NCBI GenBank assembly: GCA_002356515.1
Contig: AP017605.1
Coordinates: forward strand, 3,853,001 to 3,917,000
Length of the DNA stretch: 64,000 nt
DNA from: Mesorhizobium loti
GTDB taxonomy: Bacteria > Pseudomonadota > Alphaproteobacteria > Rhizobiales > Rhizobiaceae
Direction of reading: 5' to 3'
Position 1 is the first letter of the stretch; each line of letters begins with the position of its first letter. The notes under the pieces are model-generated. The model searched no databases, was not told the DNA's origin, and worked only from the letters and a program-made list of their open reading frames with translations. Shown one piece after another: positions 54,024 through 64,000 of the stretch. Made by a program: the position numbers and the translations under genes.

Positions 54024-54148
54024 GCGGAACCCTCCCGAGGCGAACTGCGATCGCGGAAGGGTTTACTAGGGCGCGCCGCGAATGGGAACCCGCTGTTGGG
54101 CTGGCCTAACGATTGTCCGGGAGCTCGGCGTCGACGTGATCCTTCACG

Positions 54149-55096
54149 CTACCGCACCGCCTTCTCGCCACCCGCCGCCGTTATCACCCCGACGATAATC
54201 AGTCCCGTCAGCAGCAGCCGCACGCCGGCGCTGACGCCGAACGTGTTGAGCATGGTCAAAAGCAGCACCAGAAACAGCGCCGCGCCCCAGACGCCGGGCA
54301 CGTTGGCCTTGCCGCCGGCGACCGACGTGCCGCCGATGACCACGACGGCGATCGAGGCGAGCAGGTATTCATTGCCGATATCGACATTGGCGCCCCTGAA
54401 ATAGCCGGCGAGCAGCGCGCCATCGATGCCGCCGAGCGCGCCCGACAGCGTGTAGGTGAGGAAGCGGATGCGGCCGACATTGACGCCGGCGAGCCAGGCG
54501 GCGCGTATGTTCTGGCCGATCGCCAGCACCGAGCGGCCATAGATCATGCGCTGCAAGGCGATGGCCGCGCCGATTGTGAACAGCACGGTGAGGATCGCCA
54601 GCACCGGAATGCCCAGCACCTGCCAATTGGTGAAATCGGCAAAGCCCGGCGGCGGCTTGATCTGCAGTCCACGGCCATAGCTGATGTCGATCGACTGGAT
54701 GATGAAGCTCGCCGACAAAGTGGCGATGATCGGTGGAATGCGCAGCGCCCAGATCAACAGGTAATTGACCGCGCCGATCGCCGCGCCGCAGGCAAGCGCA
54801 GCCAGCAGCCCGACCACGATCATGGAATCGCTGCCGGCCATCACCTTCATGGCCACCGCACTGGCGAGCCCGATATTGGCCGGCAGCGACAGGTCGACAT
54901 TGCCCGGGCCAAGCGTGATGACGAACATCTGGCCAACACCGACGATGACGGTGAACACGGCAAGCGACAATGCCGCCGTGACCATACCGCCGGCGCCATA
55001 GCCGCCGGTGAAGGCGATCGTCGCCAGCCACACGACAAGCGCGCCGAGGAACGACCATATCCAGGGTTTGCCGGCCAGCGATCTAACCAGAATCAT
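54149..55096 (-). CDS. Ribose-type ABC transporter permease 1
   Basis: This 315-residue inner-membrane protein of the RbsC family has repeated hydrophobic segments and the conserved GQNIRAAWLAGVNVGRIRFL loop and VVIGGTSVAGGKANVPGVWG. It starts 3 bases after the other permease gene. The C-terminus is followed by a 125-base gap towards the FadJ-type gene. Confidence 0.92.
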   Translation of the reverse strand: MILVRSLAGKPWIWSFLGALVVWLATIAFTGGYGAGGMVTAALSLAVFTVIVGVGQMFVITLGPGNVDLSLPANIGLASAVAMKVMAGSDSMIVVGLLAALACGAAIGAVNYLLIWALRIPPIIATLSASFIIQSIDISYGRGLQIKPPPGFADFTNWQVLGIPVLAILTVLFTIGAAIALQRMIYGRSVLAIGQNIRAAWLAGVNVGRIRFLTYTLSGALGGIDGALLAGYFRGANVDIGNEYLLASIAVVVIGGTSVAGGKANVPGVWGAALFLVLLLTMLNTFGVSAGVRLLLTGLIIVGVITAAGGEKAVR

Positions 55097-55099
55097 CGC

Positions 55100-56080
55100 T
55101 CACCTCTCCCTGCGGCTGATCAGCACCCGCGCCGCCAGAACGATGATGAGGATGGCGCCATTGGCGGCCACCTGCCAGTCGGGCGGAATGTGCATGAAGG
55201 TGAGCAGCGGCGACGCGGCCAGCGCCAGTGTCAGCGCGCCGATCACCGCGCCGATCGGCGACACTCGGCCGCCGACGAATTCGCCGCCGCCGAGGATGAC
55301 GCCGGCGATCGAAAGCAGCGTATAGCCATTGCCGATATTGGCATCGGCCGAGGTGGTGATGCCGATCAGCGCCATGCCCGACAGCACGCCGAACAGCCCG
55401 GCCAGCGCGAACAGCACGATCTTGGTCTTCAGCAGCGACCAGCCGGCGCGCTTGAGTGCGGCCGGATTGCCGCCGGAGCCGCGCAAGATCACGCCATAGG
55501 AGGTGCGCATCAGGCCGAAATGGACGACGAGCCCGATCAGCAGCGCCGCTATGATCGGGAAGGGAATGAGAGGTGGCTTGAAGGACATGATCGCCAGCAG
55601 CCAGTCCGGCGCCTTGCCGCCGGGCTTGGGCAGGACGAGGATCGCCAGCCCCTGCCACACGAAACTCATGCCGAGCGTGACGACGATCGACGGCAGATTG
55701 CGCAGATGGATCAGCGCGCCAAGCAGCGCATAGATGCCGATCGATCCGAGCAGGATGGCGACGCCGATGAGCGGCGCGTCCTTCAGCCAGGTCGCGGTGA
55801 CGCAGCCAACGAAACCGACGAAGGTGCCGATCGACAGGTCGAGCTCATTGCCTGCAATGACGAACATCTGCGCGATCGTCGCCAGCGCGATGGGGATCGC
55901 CAAGTTCAGCATCAGGCTGAAGCCGAAATAGCTGATGGCGCGCGGGTTGAGCCAGGCGATGGCGGCGAGCACCAATGCCAGCGACAGCGCCGGCAGCAGC
56001 CCGCGCAGCAGGCGGGCACGGGCCAGCGCGCCACGCTCGGCGGAACTCCTGGCAGTGGTGTCGAGACTGGCGGCGGTCAT
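55100..56080 (-). CDS. Ribose-type ABC transporter permease 2
   Basis: This 326-residue RbsC-family protein has MFVIAGNELDLSIGTFVGFV, LRGSGGNPAALKRAGWSLLK, and LGGGEFVGGRVSPIGAVIGA. With the coupled partner it makes the heterodimeric channel. It starts one base after the ATPase stop. Confidence 0.92.
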   Translation of the reverse strand: MTAASLDTTARSSAERGALARARLLRGLLPALSLALVLAAIAWLNPRAISYFGFSLMLNLAIPIALATIAQMFVIAGNELDLSIGTFVGFVGCVTATWLKDAPLIGVAILLGSIGIYALLGALIHLRNLPSIVVTLGMSFVWQGLAILVLPKPGGKAPDWLLAIMSFKPPLIPFPIIAALLIGLVVHFGLMRTSYGVILRGSGGNPAALKRAGWSLLKTKIVLFALAGLFGVLSGMALIGITTSADANIGNGYTLLSIAGVILGGGEFVGGRVSPIGAVIGALTLALAASPLLTFMHIPPDWQVAANGAILIIVLAARVLISRRER

Positions 56081-56081
56081 G

Positions 56082-57551
56082 TCAGGCCGCGTCGCCGAAC
56101 GAGGACTGGATGATCTTCTCTTCCGTCAATTCGTCGCGGCCCAGATTGGCGACGATGCGGCCGTTCTTGAAGACATAGACATGGTCGCAATTGTCGAGCT
56201 CTTCGGTTTCCGTCGTGTACCAGAGGAAGGTGCGGCCGCGGCCAGCCTCCTCGCGCACGAGGTCGTAGACTTCCAGCTTGGTGCCGATATCGACGCCGCG
56301 CATCGGATCGTCCATCAACACGATCTGGGCATCGGAGCCGAGCGCGCGGGCAAACAGCGCCTTCTGCTGGTTGCCGCCCGACAGCGAAAAAATGTTGTTG
56401 TTCATGTCGGGCGTGCGGATGCCGATTTTCTTCTGCCAGGTCTCAGCAAGTTCGGCCTCGCGCCGCGGCGAAATCAACAGCCCGTTGCGCAGGCGCGCCA
56501 GCGAACGGATGCCGATATTTTGTGCGATCGACCATTGCGGGAAGATGCCATCCGACTGGCGGTCGCCGGCCACCAGCGCCACCGGCGCGGTCACCTCGAT
56601 GCCGGTCCTGGCGCGCGAGGCGGCAGCGAAGATCGCCAGCAACAGGTCGGTCTGGCCGTGTCCCGCCAGCCCGGCAAGGCCGATGATCTCGCCGGTGCGG
56701 GCGACAAGGTCAGCGCCGTCCTTCTGCGCGGCGGGACGCGCCCGCACCCGCAACGGGCCGGCTGCCGGCTTGGCGGCGGCAATCTCGGCGGCGATCTTCT
56801 GGCGCGCTTCCGCGCCGCCCATCGCCGTCACCAGCCGGTCGCGGTCGAAGGCATTTGCCGCATCGGCGACGACCACCTTGCCGTCGCGCATCACCACGAT
56901 GCGGTCGGCGTTTTTCAGCACCTCGCCCAGCACATGCGAGATCAGGATGCAGCTTTTGCCGCCGGCAATGAAACGGCGCACGAAGGCCAGCAACTGGCCT
57001 GATGTATGCGCGTCAAGCGACGAGGTCGGCTCGTCGAGAATGACGAGGTCGAGCCGGTCCTGCGTCACCGTAAAGGCGCGCGCCACCTCGACCATCTGGC
57101 GCCGGCCGATGGAGAGATCGCCGACAATGTCCCAGGCCGAGATGCCATGATCCGGAAAGATCTCGTCCAGCTTGGCGGTGATCAGTGCTGCCGCCTTGCG
57201 CCGCCAGCCGAAGCCCGAGAGCGAGGCGTGGTTGATGCGGGTGTTTTCGGCGACGCTGAGATTGGGGCACAGCGACAGTTCCTGGAACACGCAGCGTATG
57301 CCGAGTTTCTGCGCCCGCGACACCGAGTAGTTGTCCTCGCTGCCGCCATGCACGCCGATCTTGCCGCTGTCGGGCGTGAGCGTACCCGCCACCATGTGCA
57401 TCAGCGTCGATTTGCCGGCGCCATTGTGGCCGACCAGGCCGACGCATTCGCCGGGCCGGACATGGAAATCCACCCCGCCCAGCGCGCGAACGGCGCCGAA
57501 ATGTTTTTCGGCGCCGTTCAGTCTGATGATGTCAGCGTTCCCTTCAGGCAT
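56082..57551 (-). CDS. Ribose-type ABC transporter ATPase, two domains
   Basis: This 489-residue RbsA-like protein has a first ABC domain with Walker [10 protein letters not shown] (41-49), signature [15 protein letters not shown] and Walker [13 protein letters not shown]. The second has a degenerate Walker A ([12 protein letters not shown]) and [16 protein letters not shown]. The first domain's signature LSIG instead of LSGG is typical of this family. The second half is shorter than RbsA, so the total (489) is a little below the usual 500. Confidence 0.92.
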   Translation of the reverse strand: MPEGNADIIRLNGAEKHFGAVRALGGVDFHVRPGECVGLVGHNGAGKSTLMHMVAGTLTPDSGKIGVHGGSEDNYSVSRAQKLGIRCVFQELSLCPNLSVAENTRINHASLSGFGWRRKAAALITAKLDEIFPDHGISAWDIVGDLSIGRRQMVEVARAFTVTQDRLDLVILDEPTSSLDAHTSGQLLAFVRRFIAGGKSCILISHVLGEVLKNADRIVVMRDGKVVVADAANAFDRDRLVTAMGGAEARQKIAAEIAAAKPAAGPLRVRARPAAQKDGADLVARTGEIIGLAGLAGHGQTDLLLAIFAAASRARTGIEVTAPVALVAGDRQSDGIFPQWSIAQNIGIRSLARLRNGLLISPRREAELAETWQKKIGIRTPDMNNNIFSLSGGNQQKALFARALGSDAQIVLMDDPMRGVDIGTKLEVYDLVREEAGRGRTFLWYTTETEELDNCDHVYVFKNGRIVANLGRDELTEEKIIQSSFGDAA

Positions 57552-57600
57552 GCCTAGAGATATCCGCGCGATGGTACGAAGGGCAACACTGGCGCGACAT

Positions 57601-58614
57601 TCACTTGATATTGGCCTTGATCGCCGCGAGGGCGTCTTCCTGCGTGTATTCGTGCGTGGCGACGCCGCCTTCCTTGATCTTCGGCAGGGCCGCCTCGAAG
57701 TCGTCCTGGGTGAAGGCGAGATACGGCACCAGCAGGTCGTGCGGAATGTCCTTGCGGCCATCGAGCACCTGTTGTGCAACCCAGAAGGCGAGCGACGACA
57801 CGCCGGGCGCGATCGAAGCCGACCAGGTCTTGTAGCCGTCCTTGTCCTTCTGTTCCTTCCACCACTTCAGCTCGTCCTGCCGGTTGCCCATGATGATGGT
57901 CGGGCGCGGCTTGCCGGCGGCGGCGAAAGCCTGTGCGGCGCCATAGCCGTCACCGCCCTGGTCGACGATGCCGACGACATCGGGCAATGAGGGCAGGATG
58001 GTCGCGACCGCTTTCTGCGCCGTCGTCTGGTCCCAGTCGCCGGTCACCGAGCCGACGATCTTGAATTCGGGATGGGCGGCGACGCCTTCGAGGATGCCGG
58101 CATGGATGGCATCGTCGATCGACGTGCCGGCCAGGCCGCGGATTTCCAAAAGGTTCCCGCCCTTCGGCTGGAATTTGGCCATCTGCTCGACTTCCTGCTT
58201 GCCCATATCCTTGAAGTCGACGACCACGCGGTAGGCGCAGGGCTCGGTGACGGTGCCGTCGAAGGAGACGACGACGATGCCGGCATCGCAGGCCTGCTTG
58301 ATGGCGCCGTTGAGCGCATCCGGCGAGGCGGCGTTGATGACGATGGCGTCATAGCCCTGCAGGATCAGGTTCTGCACCTGAGCCGCCTGCGTCGGCACTT
58401 CCTTGTCGGCGGTGGTGAAGATGTCGGCCGCGCCGACGACCTTGTCTTCGACCGCCTTCTTGGTGACGATGCCATAGCTGTCGAGCATCGCCTGCCGCCA
58501 CGAATTGCCGGCATAATTGTTGGAGAATGCGATCTTCTTGCCGCTGGTGTCGGCAAGCGCTGTGCCCGAGGCCAACATAGCCGTCAGCGCACCCAGAACG
58601 AGCAGTTTCTTCAT
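57601..58614 (-). CDS. Ribose-type ABC substrate-binding protein
   Basis: This 337-residue periplasmic protein has a signal peptide ([18 protein letters not shown]) and the Peripla_BP_4 fold: [87 protein letters not shown] precedes the ATG at 58612-58614. It is the first gene of the minus-strand operon, divergent from the glucoamylase gene. The substrate may be a sugar; this is not proven. Confidence 0.92.
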   Translation of the reverse strand: MKKLLVLGALTAMLASGTALADTSGKKIAFSNNYAGNSWRQAMLDSYGIVTKKAVEDKVVGAADIFTTADKEVPTQAAQVQNLILQGYDAIVINAASPDALNGAIKQACDAGIVVVSFDGTVTEPCAYRVVVDFKDMGKQEVEQMAKFQPKGGNLLEIRGLAGTSIDDAIHAGILEGVAAHPEFKIVGSVTGDWDQTTAQKAVATILPSLPDVVGIVDQGGDGYGAAQAFAAAGKPRPTIIMGNRQDELKWWKEQKDKDGYKTWSASIAPGVSSLAFWVAQQVLDGRKDIPHDLLVPYLAFTQDDFEAALPKIKEGGVATHEYTQEDALAAIKANIK

Positions 58615-58681
58615 ATGATTTCCTCCCAAAGTTGCTAGTTTCGCCTGATGATCGTTATGCCCAGTCCCTGTTTTTTATCTA

Positions 58682-58692
58682 TTGTCAGACAA
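58682..58692. promoter_or_regulatory. Palindrome in the divergent importer/glucoamylase region
   Basis: TTGTC-A-GACAA is a perfect 11-base palindrome in the 196 bases between divergent starts. GntR-type repressors use similar sites. It is short and could be chance. Confidence 0.3.
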
Positions 58693-58810
58693 ATTCAGAC
58701 GAACCGCAAGCTGTCAACTGCAAAGCTTGTCATGCCTTCGATCAACTTGCGGTGCGATGATTGAAAAAGCCGCCGGCCCATGGTCTAGGAGCACGACAGG
58801 AGGCCAATTG

Positions 58811-61219
58811 ATGGCAGTAACGCCGACCGTTGCCATAGGCGCGCCCGGGATACCGGCACGCTGGACATCAAGCGCCAAGAGTGGCGTCGGCACCGCGTTT
58901 TCAGCCAAGAGCCCGCTCTGGTTCACGATCAGTCACGGCATCTTGAACGAGATCTACTATCCGCGTCTCGACAGTGCCTGCACGCGTGACATGGAGCTGA
59001 TCGTCACCGGCCCCGGCGGCTATTTCTCGGAAGAGAAGCGCGACGCCGCGCACGCTGTAGCGCCTTTCGAGGACGGCGTGCCGGGCTACAGGCTGACCAA
59101 CACCGCGACAGACGGCGCCTACCGTATCGAAAAGCGCATCATTACGGATCCGAAACGGCCCGTCCTGCTGCAGGAGATTGCATTCGTGCCGCTGAAAGGC
59201 TCAGCGACCGACTACCATGTCTACGCGCTGCTTGCGCCGCACCTCGTCAACGCCGGCATGGGCAACACGGCCTGGGCCGGCGAACACAAGGGTCAGCGCA
59301 TGCTCTTCGCCACGGGGCGCGGCGTATCCCTGGCGCTAGCCTCCTCACTGCGCTGGCATAGCTGTTCGGCCGGCTATGTCGGTTTCTCCGACGGATGGCA
59401 GCAACTGCAGAACAGCGGTGCGCTGGATCCCTCCTGCCAGCGGGCGGAAGACGGCAATGTCGCGCTGACCGGCGAGATCGGCTTCTCGGCCGACAAAACC
59501 ACGGCCTTGCTGGCGCTTGGCTTCGGCGCGTCGCCGGAAGCAGCCGCCGACCTGGCGCTGGCCAGTCTCAAGCAAGGTTTCGACGCCGCCGCCGCGACCT
59601 ATGTCGAGAACTGGCGGACATTCCAGGCCAGGCTTGAAAAGCTCGACCGCCGCACCGCCTCCGGGCTGAACACCTATCGTGTGAGCACAGCGGTTCTGGC
59701 CTCGCATCTCTCGGTCGCGAGACCAGGTGCTGCCGTAGCCAGCCTGTCGATCCCATGGGGCTTCAACAAGGGCGACGACGATCTCGGCGGGTACCACCTG
59801 GTCTGGCCGCGCGACCTGGTCGAGACCGCCGGCGGTTTCCTCGCCGCCGGCGACGGCAAGCAGGCGCTGCAGATCCTGACCTATCTGCGCTCGATCCAGC
59901 AGCCGGACGGCCACTGGCCGCAGAATGTCTGGTCAAACGGCACCCCCTATTGGCCCGGCATCCAGATGGATGAATGCGCCTTTCCGCTGCTTTTGGCCGA
60001 CACCTTGCGTCGCGCCGGCCATCTGCCGCGCGCAAAACTCGCCGATTTCCTGGCCATGATCGAAAGCGCGGCCTCCTATATCGTGCGCAACGGCCCCGTC
60101 ACCGGCGAGGATCGCTGGGAGGAAGACGCCGGATACAGCCCGTTCACGCTCGCTGTCGAGATCGCCGCACTGCTTGCCGCCGCCGACATGCTGGATGTCT
60201 TCGGAAAGAATGAGCCGGCAAACTATTTGCGCGAAACCGCCGATTGCTGGAACGATCAGGTCGAACGCTGGACCTATGTCACCGGCACTCAACTCTGCAT
60301 CGATGCCGGCGTCGGAGGTTACTATGTCCGCATCGCGCCGCCGGACGATGCCGGCGTCGCTGCGCCGAAGGACGGCTTCGTGCCGATCAAGAACCGGCCG
60401 CCGGGCGACACCGATAAACCAGCGGAAGCCATAATCAGCCCGGACGCTCTGGCCCTGGTTCGCTTTGGCCTCAGGGCAGCCGACGATCCACGCATCGTCG
60501 ATACGGTCAAGGCCGTCGATGCCCTCTTGCGTTGCGATCTGCCGCAAGGCCCGGTCTGGTACCGTTACACCAGTGACGGCTATGGCGAGCACGAGGATGG
60601 CACGCCTTTCGACGGCACCGGCCGGGGACGCGCCTGGCCCCTGCTCACCGGCGAGCGGGCGCATTACGAACTTGCCGCCGGCCGCAAGGACAAGGCCTCG
60701 GAGCTGCTCGATACCTTCGAGCGCTCGGCGGGTATAGGCGGGCTGCTGCCGGAACAGGTCTGGGACAGCCCGGATGTGCCGGATCGCGAGCTGTGGCTGG
60801 GCAAACCGTCCGGCAGCGCCATGCCGCTGGTCTGGGCGCATGCCGAGCACATCAAGCTGTTGCGATCGCTGCGCGACGGCGCGGTCTTCGACATGCCGCC
60901 GCAAGGCGTCGAGCGCTACATCAAGGGCAAGACAAGCTCGCCGCTCAGAATATGGCGCTTCAACAACAAGATCCGCTCCATCCCCGCCGGCAAGGTTTTG
61001 CGCGTCGAACTTTCGGCGCCCGGCGTTGTCCATTGGAGCAGTGACAATTGGCTGACGATCCAGGACCACAAGACCGGGGAAAGCGCTTTCGGCGTCCATC
61101 TGGTCGACCTGCCGGTCGCCGGACTGGTAGCGGGAAGCACCCTCGTCTTCACATTTTTCTGGCCCGATGCGATGCGTTGGGAGAATGTCGACTTCAGCGT
61201 CGGCATTGACGCATCATGA
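58811..61219 (+). CDS. Glucan 1,4-alpha-glucosidase (GH15 glucoamylase)
   Basis: This 802-residue enzyme releases glucose from alpha-1,4-glucans. The N-terminal beta domain (about 1-270; SPLWFTISHGILNEIYYPRL) is followed by the (alpha/alpha)6 GH15 domain with YHLVWPRDLVETAGGFLAAG and DGHWPQNVWSNGTPYWPG. Catalytic acid Glu437 lies in DRWEEDAGYSPF and base Glu648 in GLLPEQVWD. No signal peptide is visible, so it is probably cytoplasmic and acts on internal glycogen or imported maltodextrin. GGAGG precedes the ATG. First of four codirectional genes. Confidence 0.92.
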   Translation: MAVTPTVAIGAPGIPARWTSSAKSGVGTAFSAKSPLWFTISHGILNEIYYPRLDSACTRDMELIVTGPGGYFSEEKRDAAHAVAPFEDGVPGYRLTNTATDGAYRIEKRIITDPKRPVLLQEIAFVPLKGSATDYHVYALLAPHLVNAGMGNTAWAGEHKGQRMLFATGRGVSLALASSLRWHSCSAGYVGFSDGWQQLQNSGALDPSCQRAEDGNVALTGEIGFSADKTTALLALGFGASPEAAADLALASLKQGFDAAAATYVENWRTFQARLEKLDRRTASGLNTYRVSTAVLASHLSVARPGAAVASLSIPWGFNKGDDDLGGYHLVWPRDLVETAGGFLAAGDGKQALQILTYLRSIQQPDGHWPQNVWSNGTPYWPGIQMDECAFPLLLADTLRRAGHLPRAKLADFLAMIESAASYIVRNGPVTGEDRWEEDAGYSPFTLAVEIAALLAAADMLDVFGKNEPANYLRETADCWNDQVERWTYVTGTQLCIDAGVGGYYVRIAPPDDAGVAAPKDGFVPIKNRPPGDTDKPAEAIISPDALALVRFGLRAADDPRIVDTVKAVDALLRCDLPQGPVWYRYTSDGYGEHEDGTPFDGTGRGRAWPLLTGERAHYELAAGRKDKASELLDTFERSAGIGGLLPEQVWDSPDVPDRELWLGKPSGSAMPLVWAHAEHIKLLRSLRDGAVFDMPPQGVERYIKGKTSSPLRIWRFNNKIRSIPAGKVLRVELSAPGVVHWSSDNWLTIQDHKTGESAFGVHLVDLPVAGLVAGSTLVFTFFWPDAMRWENVDFSVGIDAS

Positions 61220-61270
61220 TTAAGCGGGGCCGATAGATTTGTTCTTTCCTCAAACAATCGGGACGAAACC

Positions 61271-62287
61271 ATGCAGATCGGAATGATGGGACTGGGCCGG
61301 ATGGGCGCCAACATGGTGCGCCGCCTGATGCGCGACGGCCATGAATGCGTCGTCTACGACATCAACCCCGCAAGCGTCGCGGCCCTGGTGACCGACGGCG
61401 CCCTGGGGGCGGCATCCCTGACGGAATTCGTCGGCAAGCTCGCCAAGCCGCGCTGTGTGTGGCTGATGCTGCCGGCGGCGATCACCGGCAAGATCATGGA
61501 TCAGGTCGCGGCCTTGATGGAGCCTGGCGATATCGTCATCGACGGCGGCAATTCCTACTATCACGACGCCGTCGACCAGGCCGCGAAACTGGCCAGCAAG
61601 GGTATCCATCTGGTCGATGTCGGCACCAGCGGTGGTGTCTGGGGCCTGGAGCGCGGCTACTGCCTGATGATCGGCGGTCCCGACGTGGCGGTGCAGCACC
61701 TCGATTCGGTCTTCGCCACGCTGGCGCCGGGCGCCGATGCCGGCGCGCCGACCCCGGACAAGGCCGCAGGCACCGCGCCCTTCGGCTATCTGCATTGCGG
61801 ACCGAGCGGCGCCGGCCACTTCGTCAAGATGGTTCACAACGGCATCGAATATGGCGTCATGGCCGCCTACGCCGAAGGCATGAACATCCTGAAGTCGGCC
61901 AATGCCGGCAAGCGGCAGCGCACCGCGGACGCCGAGACCAGCCCGCTGGAGAACCCGCAATACTACCAGTTCGACATCGACCTTCCCCAGGTGGCCGAGG
62001 TCTGGCGCCATGGCAGCGTCATTGGCTCCTGGCTGCTCGATCTCACCGCCGGCGCGCTGAAGAGCGATCCGGGCCTGGCGCAGTTTGGCGGCCGGGTCTC
62101 GGATTCGGGCGAAGGCCGCTGGACGCTGAAAGCGGCGATCGACACCGGCGTGCCGGCGCCGGTGCTGTCCTCGGCGCTGTTCGACCGTTTCTCCTCGCAA
62201 GGCGAATCCGAATTCGCCGACAAGCTGCTGTCCGCCATGCGCTATGCCTTTGGCGGCCATGTCGAGAAGCCGAAGGCCGGCAAGTGA
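61271..62287 (+). CDS. gnd: 6-phosphogluconate dehydrogenase, decarboxylating (short form)
   Basis: This 338-residue enzyme converts 6-phosphogluconate to ribulose 5-phosphate and CO2. NAD(P) motif [15 protein letters not shown] (5-19), [20 protein letters not shown] and [20 protein letters not shown], with the catalytic Lys in [19 protein letters not shown], are all present. The length matches the short, often NAD-using group rather than the 470-residue E. coli type. It lies 51 bases after the glucoamylase gene and 22 before zwf. Confidence 0.93.
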   Translation: MQIGMMGLGRMGANMVRRLMRDGHECVVYDINPASVAALVTDGALGAASLTEFVGKLAKPRCVWLMLPAAITGKIMDQVAALMEPGDIVIDGGNSYYHDAVDQAAKLASKGIHLVDVGTSGGVWGLERGYCLMIGGPDVAVQHLDSVFATLAPGADAGAPTPDKAAGTAPFGYLHCGPSGAGHFVKMVHNGIEYGVMAAYAEGMNILKSANAGKRQRTADAETSPLENPQYYQFDIDLPQVAEVWRHGSVIGSWLLDLTAGALKSDPGLAQFGGRVSDSGEGRWTLKAAIDTGVPAPVLSSALFDRFSSQGESEFADKLLSAMRYAFGGHVEKPKAGK

Positions 62288-62309
62288 CGCCGAAGCGGGA
62301 GACGTACGC

Positions 62310-63686
62310 ATGAGCCAGGAACGGTCCGACACGCTGGTGCTCTTTGGAGCCACCGGCGACCTCGCCCACAAGAAGATATTTCCGGCACTTTACCAGATGG
62401 TGGCCAAGGGCACGCTCACCGAACCGGTGATCGGCGTCGCCTTCGACGCCTGGGATTTGAAGCAGTTACAGGACCGCGCCCGCGACGGCATCGTCAATGC
62501 GCTGGGCAAGATCGACGAAAAGGTGTTCGCCAAGTTCGCCTCGCTGCTGCGCTATGTCAGCGGCGACTATCGCGATCCGGCCACGTTCGAGAAGCTGAAG
62601 GCCGCGCTCGGCAGTGCCCGGCGGCCGCTGCACTACATGGCGGTGCCGCCGACCATGTTCGAGACGGTCGTGCAAGGGTTGGAACAGTCGGGCACCGCGC
62701 ATGGCGCGCGGCTGATGGTGGAAAAGCCCTTCGGCCACGATCTGCAATCGGCACGCTGGCTGAACCGGGTGCTGCATCTGGTGTTCGACGAACAGTCGAT
62801 CTTCCGCATCGACCACTATCTCGGCAAGGAAGCGATCCAGAACCTGCTCTATTTCCGCTTCGCCAATTCCTTTCTGGAGCCGATCTGGAACCGCAACTAC
62901 GTCGAGAGCGTGCAGATCACCATGGCCGAGGATTTCGGCATCGAGGGTCGCGGCAAGTTCTATGACGATGTCGGCTGCATCCGGGACGTCATCGAGAACC
63001 ATCTGCTCAACATCCTGTTGCTACTGGCCATGGAGCCACCGGTCGGCCGCTCCGCCGACGATTTGATCGACGAGAAGGTGCAGGTGCTGAGGGCAATCCG
63101 GACGCTGACGAAGAACGATGTCGTTCGCGGCCAGTTCACCGGCTATCTCGCCGAGCCCGGCGTCAAGCCGAACTCGCCGGTCGAGACCTTCGCGGCGGTG
63201 CGCTTCTTCGTCGACACATGGCGCTGGCAGGACGTGCCGTTCTTCATCCGCGCCGGCAAGAACATGCCGGTGCATGTCACCGAGGTGGTGGTGCGGCTGA
63301 AGCGCCCGCCGCTCGACGTCTTCGACCCGATCAAGCCTGCCGACCAGAATTACGTGCGCTTCCGCATCGACCCGCAGGTGGTGATCGCCATCGGCGCGCA
63401 GCGCAAAGCGCCGGGCGACGACATGGTCGGCGAGCAGGTGGAACTGACGGCGCTTGACGACAGCAAGGCCGACATGCCGCCTTATGAAAGGCTGATCGGC
63501 GACGCCATGAACGGCAATGGCCAGCTCTTCACCCGCCAGGACGCGGCGGAGCTCGCCTGGCGCATTGTCGGGCCGGTGCTCGGCGACACCACGCCGCCGC
63601 ATCTCTACGAGCCGAAGACATGGGGACCGGCGGACGCCATGGCCGGCTTCGGACCGCCCAATGGCTGGATCGACCCGGTGGCATGA
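62310..63686 (+). CDS. zwf: Glucose-6-phosphate 1-dehydrogenase
   Basis: This 458-residue enzyme oxidises glucose 6-phosphate to 6-phosphogluconolactone. Cofactor motif [11 protein letters not shown] starts at residue 12, and the substrate site RIDHYLGKE has Asp168 and His169 (residues 166-174). The ATG at 62310 has GGGAGA upstream; an in-frame start at 62244 lies inside gnd. It is a little short against the 490 usual but complete. Confidence 0.94.
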   Translation: MSQERSDTLVLFGATGDLAHKKIFPALYQMVAKGTLTEPVIGVAFDAWDLKQLQDRARDGIVNALGKIDEKVFAKFASLLRYVSGDYRDPATFEKLKAALGSARRPLHYMAVPPTMFETVVQGLEQSGTAHGARLMVEKPFGHDLQSARWLNRVLHLVFDEQSIFRIDHYLGKEAIQNLLYFRFANSFLEPIWNRNYVESVQITMAEDFGIEGRGKFYDDVGCIRDVIENHLLNILLLLAMEPPVGRSADDLIDEKVQVLRAIRTLTKNDVVRGQFTGYLAEPGVKPNSPVETFAAVRFFVDTWRWQDVPFFIRAGKNMPVHVTEVVVRLKRPPLDVFDPIKPADQNYVRFRIDPQVVIAIGAQRKAPGDDMVGEQVELTALDDSKADMPPYERLIGDAMNGNGQLFTRQDAAELAWRIVGPVLGDTTPPHLYEPKTWGPADAMAGFGPPNGWIDPVA

Positions 63687-63699
63687 GGGAGGGGACGCG

Positions 63700-64000
63700 A
63701 TGGCCAAGGCAGTGAAGCCAACAGCACCCGAGCCGGTCGTGCTGGCGATCGACATTGGCGGCTCGCACGTCAAGATCCTGACCAGTGCCGGCGGCGCCGA
63801 GCGCCGGGACGATTCCGGCCCGGATCTGACGCCGCAGCAGATGATCGACAAGGTGAAGAAGCTCGCCGAGGGCCTGTCCTACGACGTCATCTCGATGGGC
63901 TATCCCGGCCCGGTGCGTCACAACAAGCCAGTGCTCGACCCGATGAACCTCGGCAAGGGTTGGGCCGGCTTCGACTTCGCCGCGCAGTTCGGCAAGCCGG
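63700..64000 (+). CDS. ROK family/polyphosphate glucokinase, 3' end outside window
   Basis: The visible 100 residues begin MAKAVKPTAPEPVVLAIDIG, with the ATP-binding IDIGGSHVKIL motif of ROK kinases, then DVISMGYPGPVRHNKPVLDP and LGKGWAGFDFAAQFGK, which resembles polyphosphate glucokinases. It phosphorylates the glucose released by the glucoamylase upstream. GAGGGAGGGG precedes the ATG. The gene is cut by the window end. Confidence 0.88.
   Translation, partial: MAKAVKPTAPEPVVLAIDIGGSHVKILTSAGGAERRDDSGPDLTPQQMIDKVKKLAEGLSYDVISMGYPGPVRHNKPVLDPMNLGKGWAGFDFAAQFGKP

Overview
The window looks like chromosomal DNA of a rhizobial alphaproteobacterium, most likely Mesorhizobium or a close Phyllobacteriaceae relative. 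This is inferred from the high GC content, the dominance of ABC importers and small-molecule catabolism, the palindromic intergenic repeats, a RirA-type iron box (TGA-N9-TCA) and an FNR/FixK box. There is no CRISPR array, rRNA operon or intact IS element. One tRNA gene, tRNA-Ala(CGC), is present.

Layout. 1-7 kb: TPM-domain protein and LemA (minus strand), then pyridoxal kinase, DUF429 protein, beta-carbonic anhydrase, a small secreted protein and an M3 oligopeptidase. 7.2-14.7 kb: a carbohydrate ABC importer with an M81 peptidase (minus), divergent from an SDR dehydrogenase, the importer ATPase and an RpiR regulator (plus). 14.7-18.7 kb: DUF167 and YggT proteins, tRNA-Ala, then a Ser/Thr kinase-UspA fusion, a metallophosphoesterase and a small ORF behind an exact FNR/FixK consensus. 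18.7-21.9 kb: an XRE-like regulator followed by a compact operon of a 31-residue basic peptide, a SagB/ThcOx-type flavin dehydrogenase and three small proteins. This is a candidate undescribed RiPP-like system. 21.9-26.3 kb: a TonB-ExbD-ExbB-FhuC-like iron operon behind an iron box, a decayed TonB-dependent receptor and a secreted Gly/Asp/His-rich protein.

26.5-38.3 kb: isochorismatase-like hydrolase, LLM flavin monooxygenase, a 51-residue membrane protein, an SDR, a BMP-type nucleoside importer, and the beta-ketoadipate genes pcaIJF divergent from their IclR regulator. 38.3-51.9 kb: a 13-gene divergent module around a GntR regulator. It has a polyamine-type ABC importer, a PuuA-like ligase, a PuuB-like oxidase, an aldehyde dehydrogenase, two paralogous glycosyltransferases and three tandem paralogous cupins. 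Together they look like a Puu-like amine degradation route with unexplained sugar transfer. 51.9-58.6 kb: a FadJ-type fusion enzyme and a ribose-type ABC importer. 58.8-64 kb: glucoamylase, gnd, zwf and a ROK/polyphosphate glucokinase (cut by the window end), a route from stored or imported glucan to 6-phosphogluconate and pentose phosphate.

Several composite inverted repeats of about 130-230 bp lie between genes of the same strand or operon. One copy reaches the 5' end of the TPM gene and another supplies the ribosome binding site of a permease gene. Start sites were chosen by Shine-Dalgarno sequence, overlap with neighbours and domain start; alternatives are noted. All functions are from sequence reading only.
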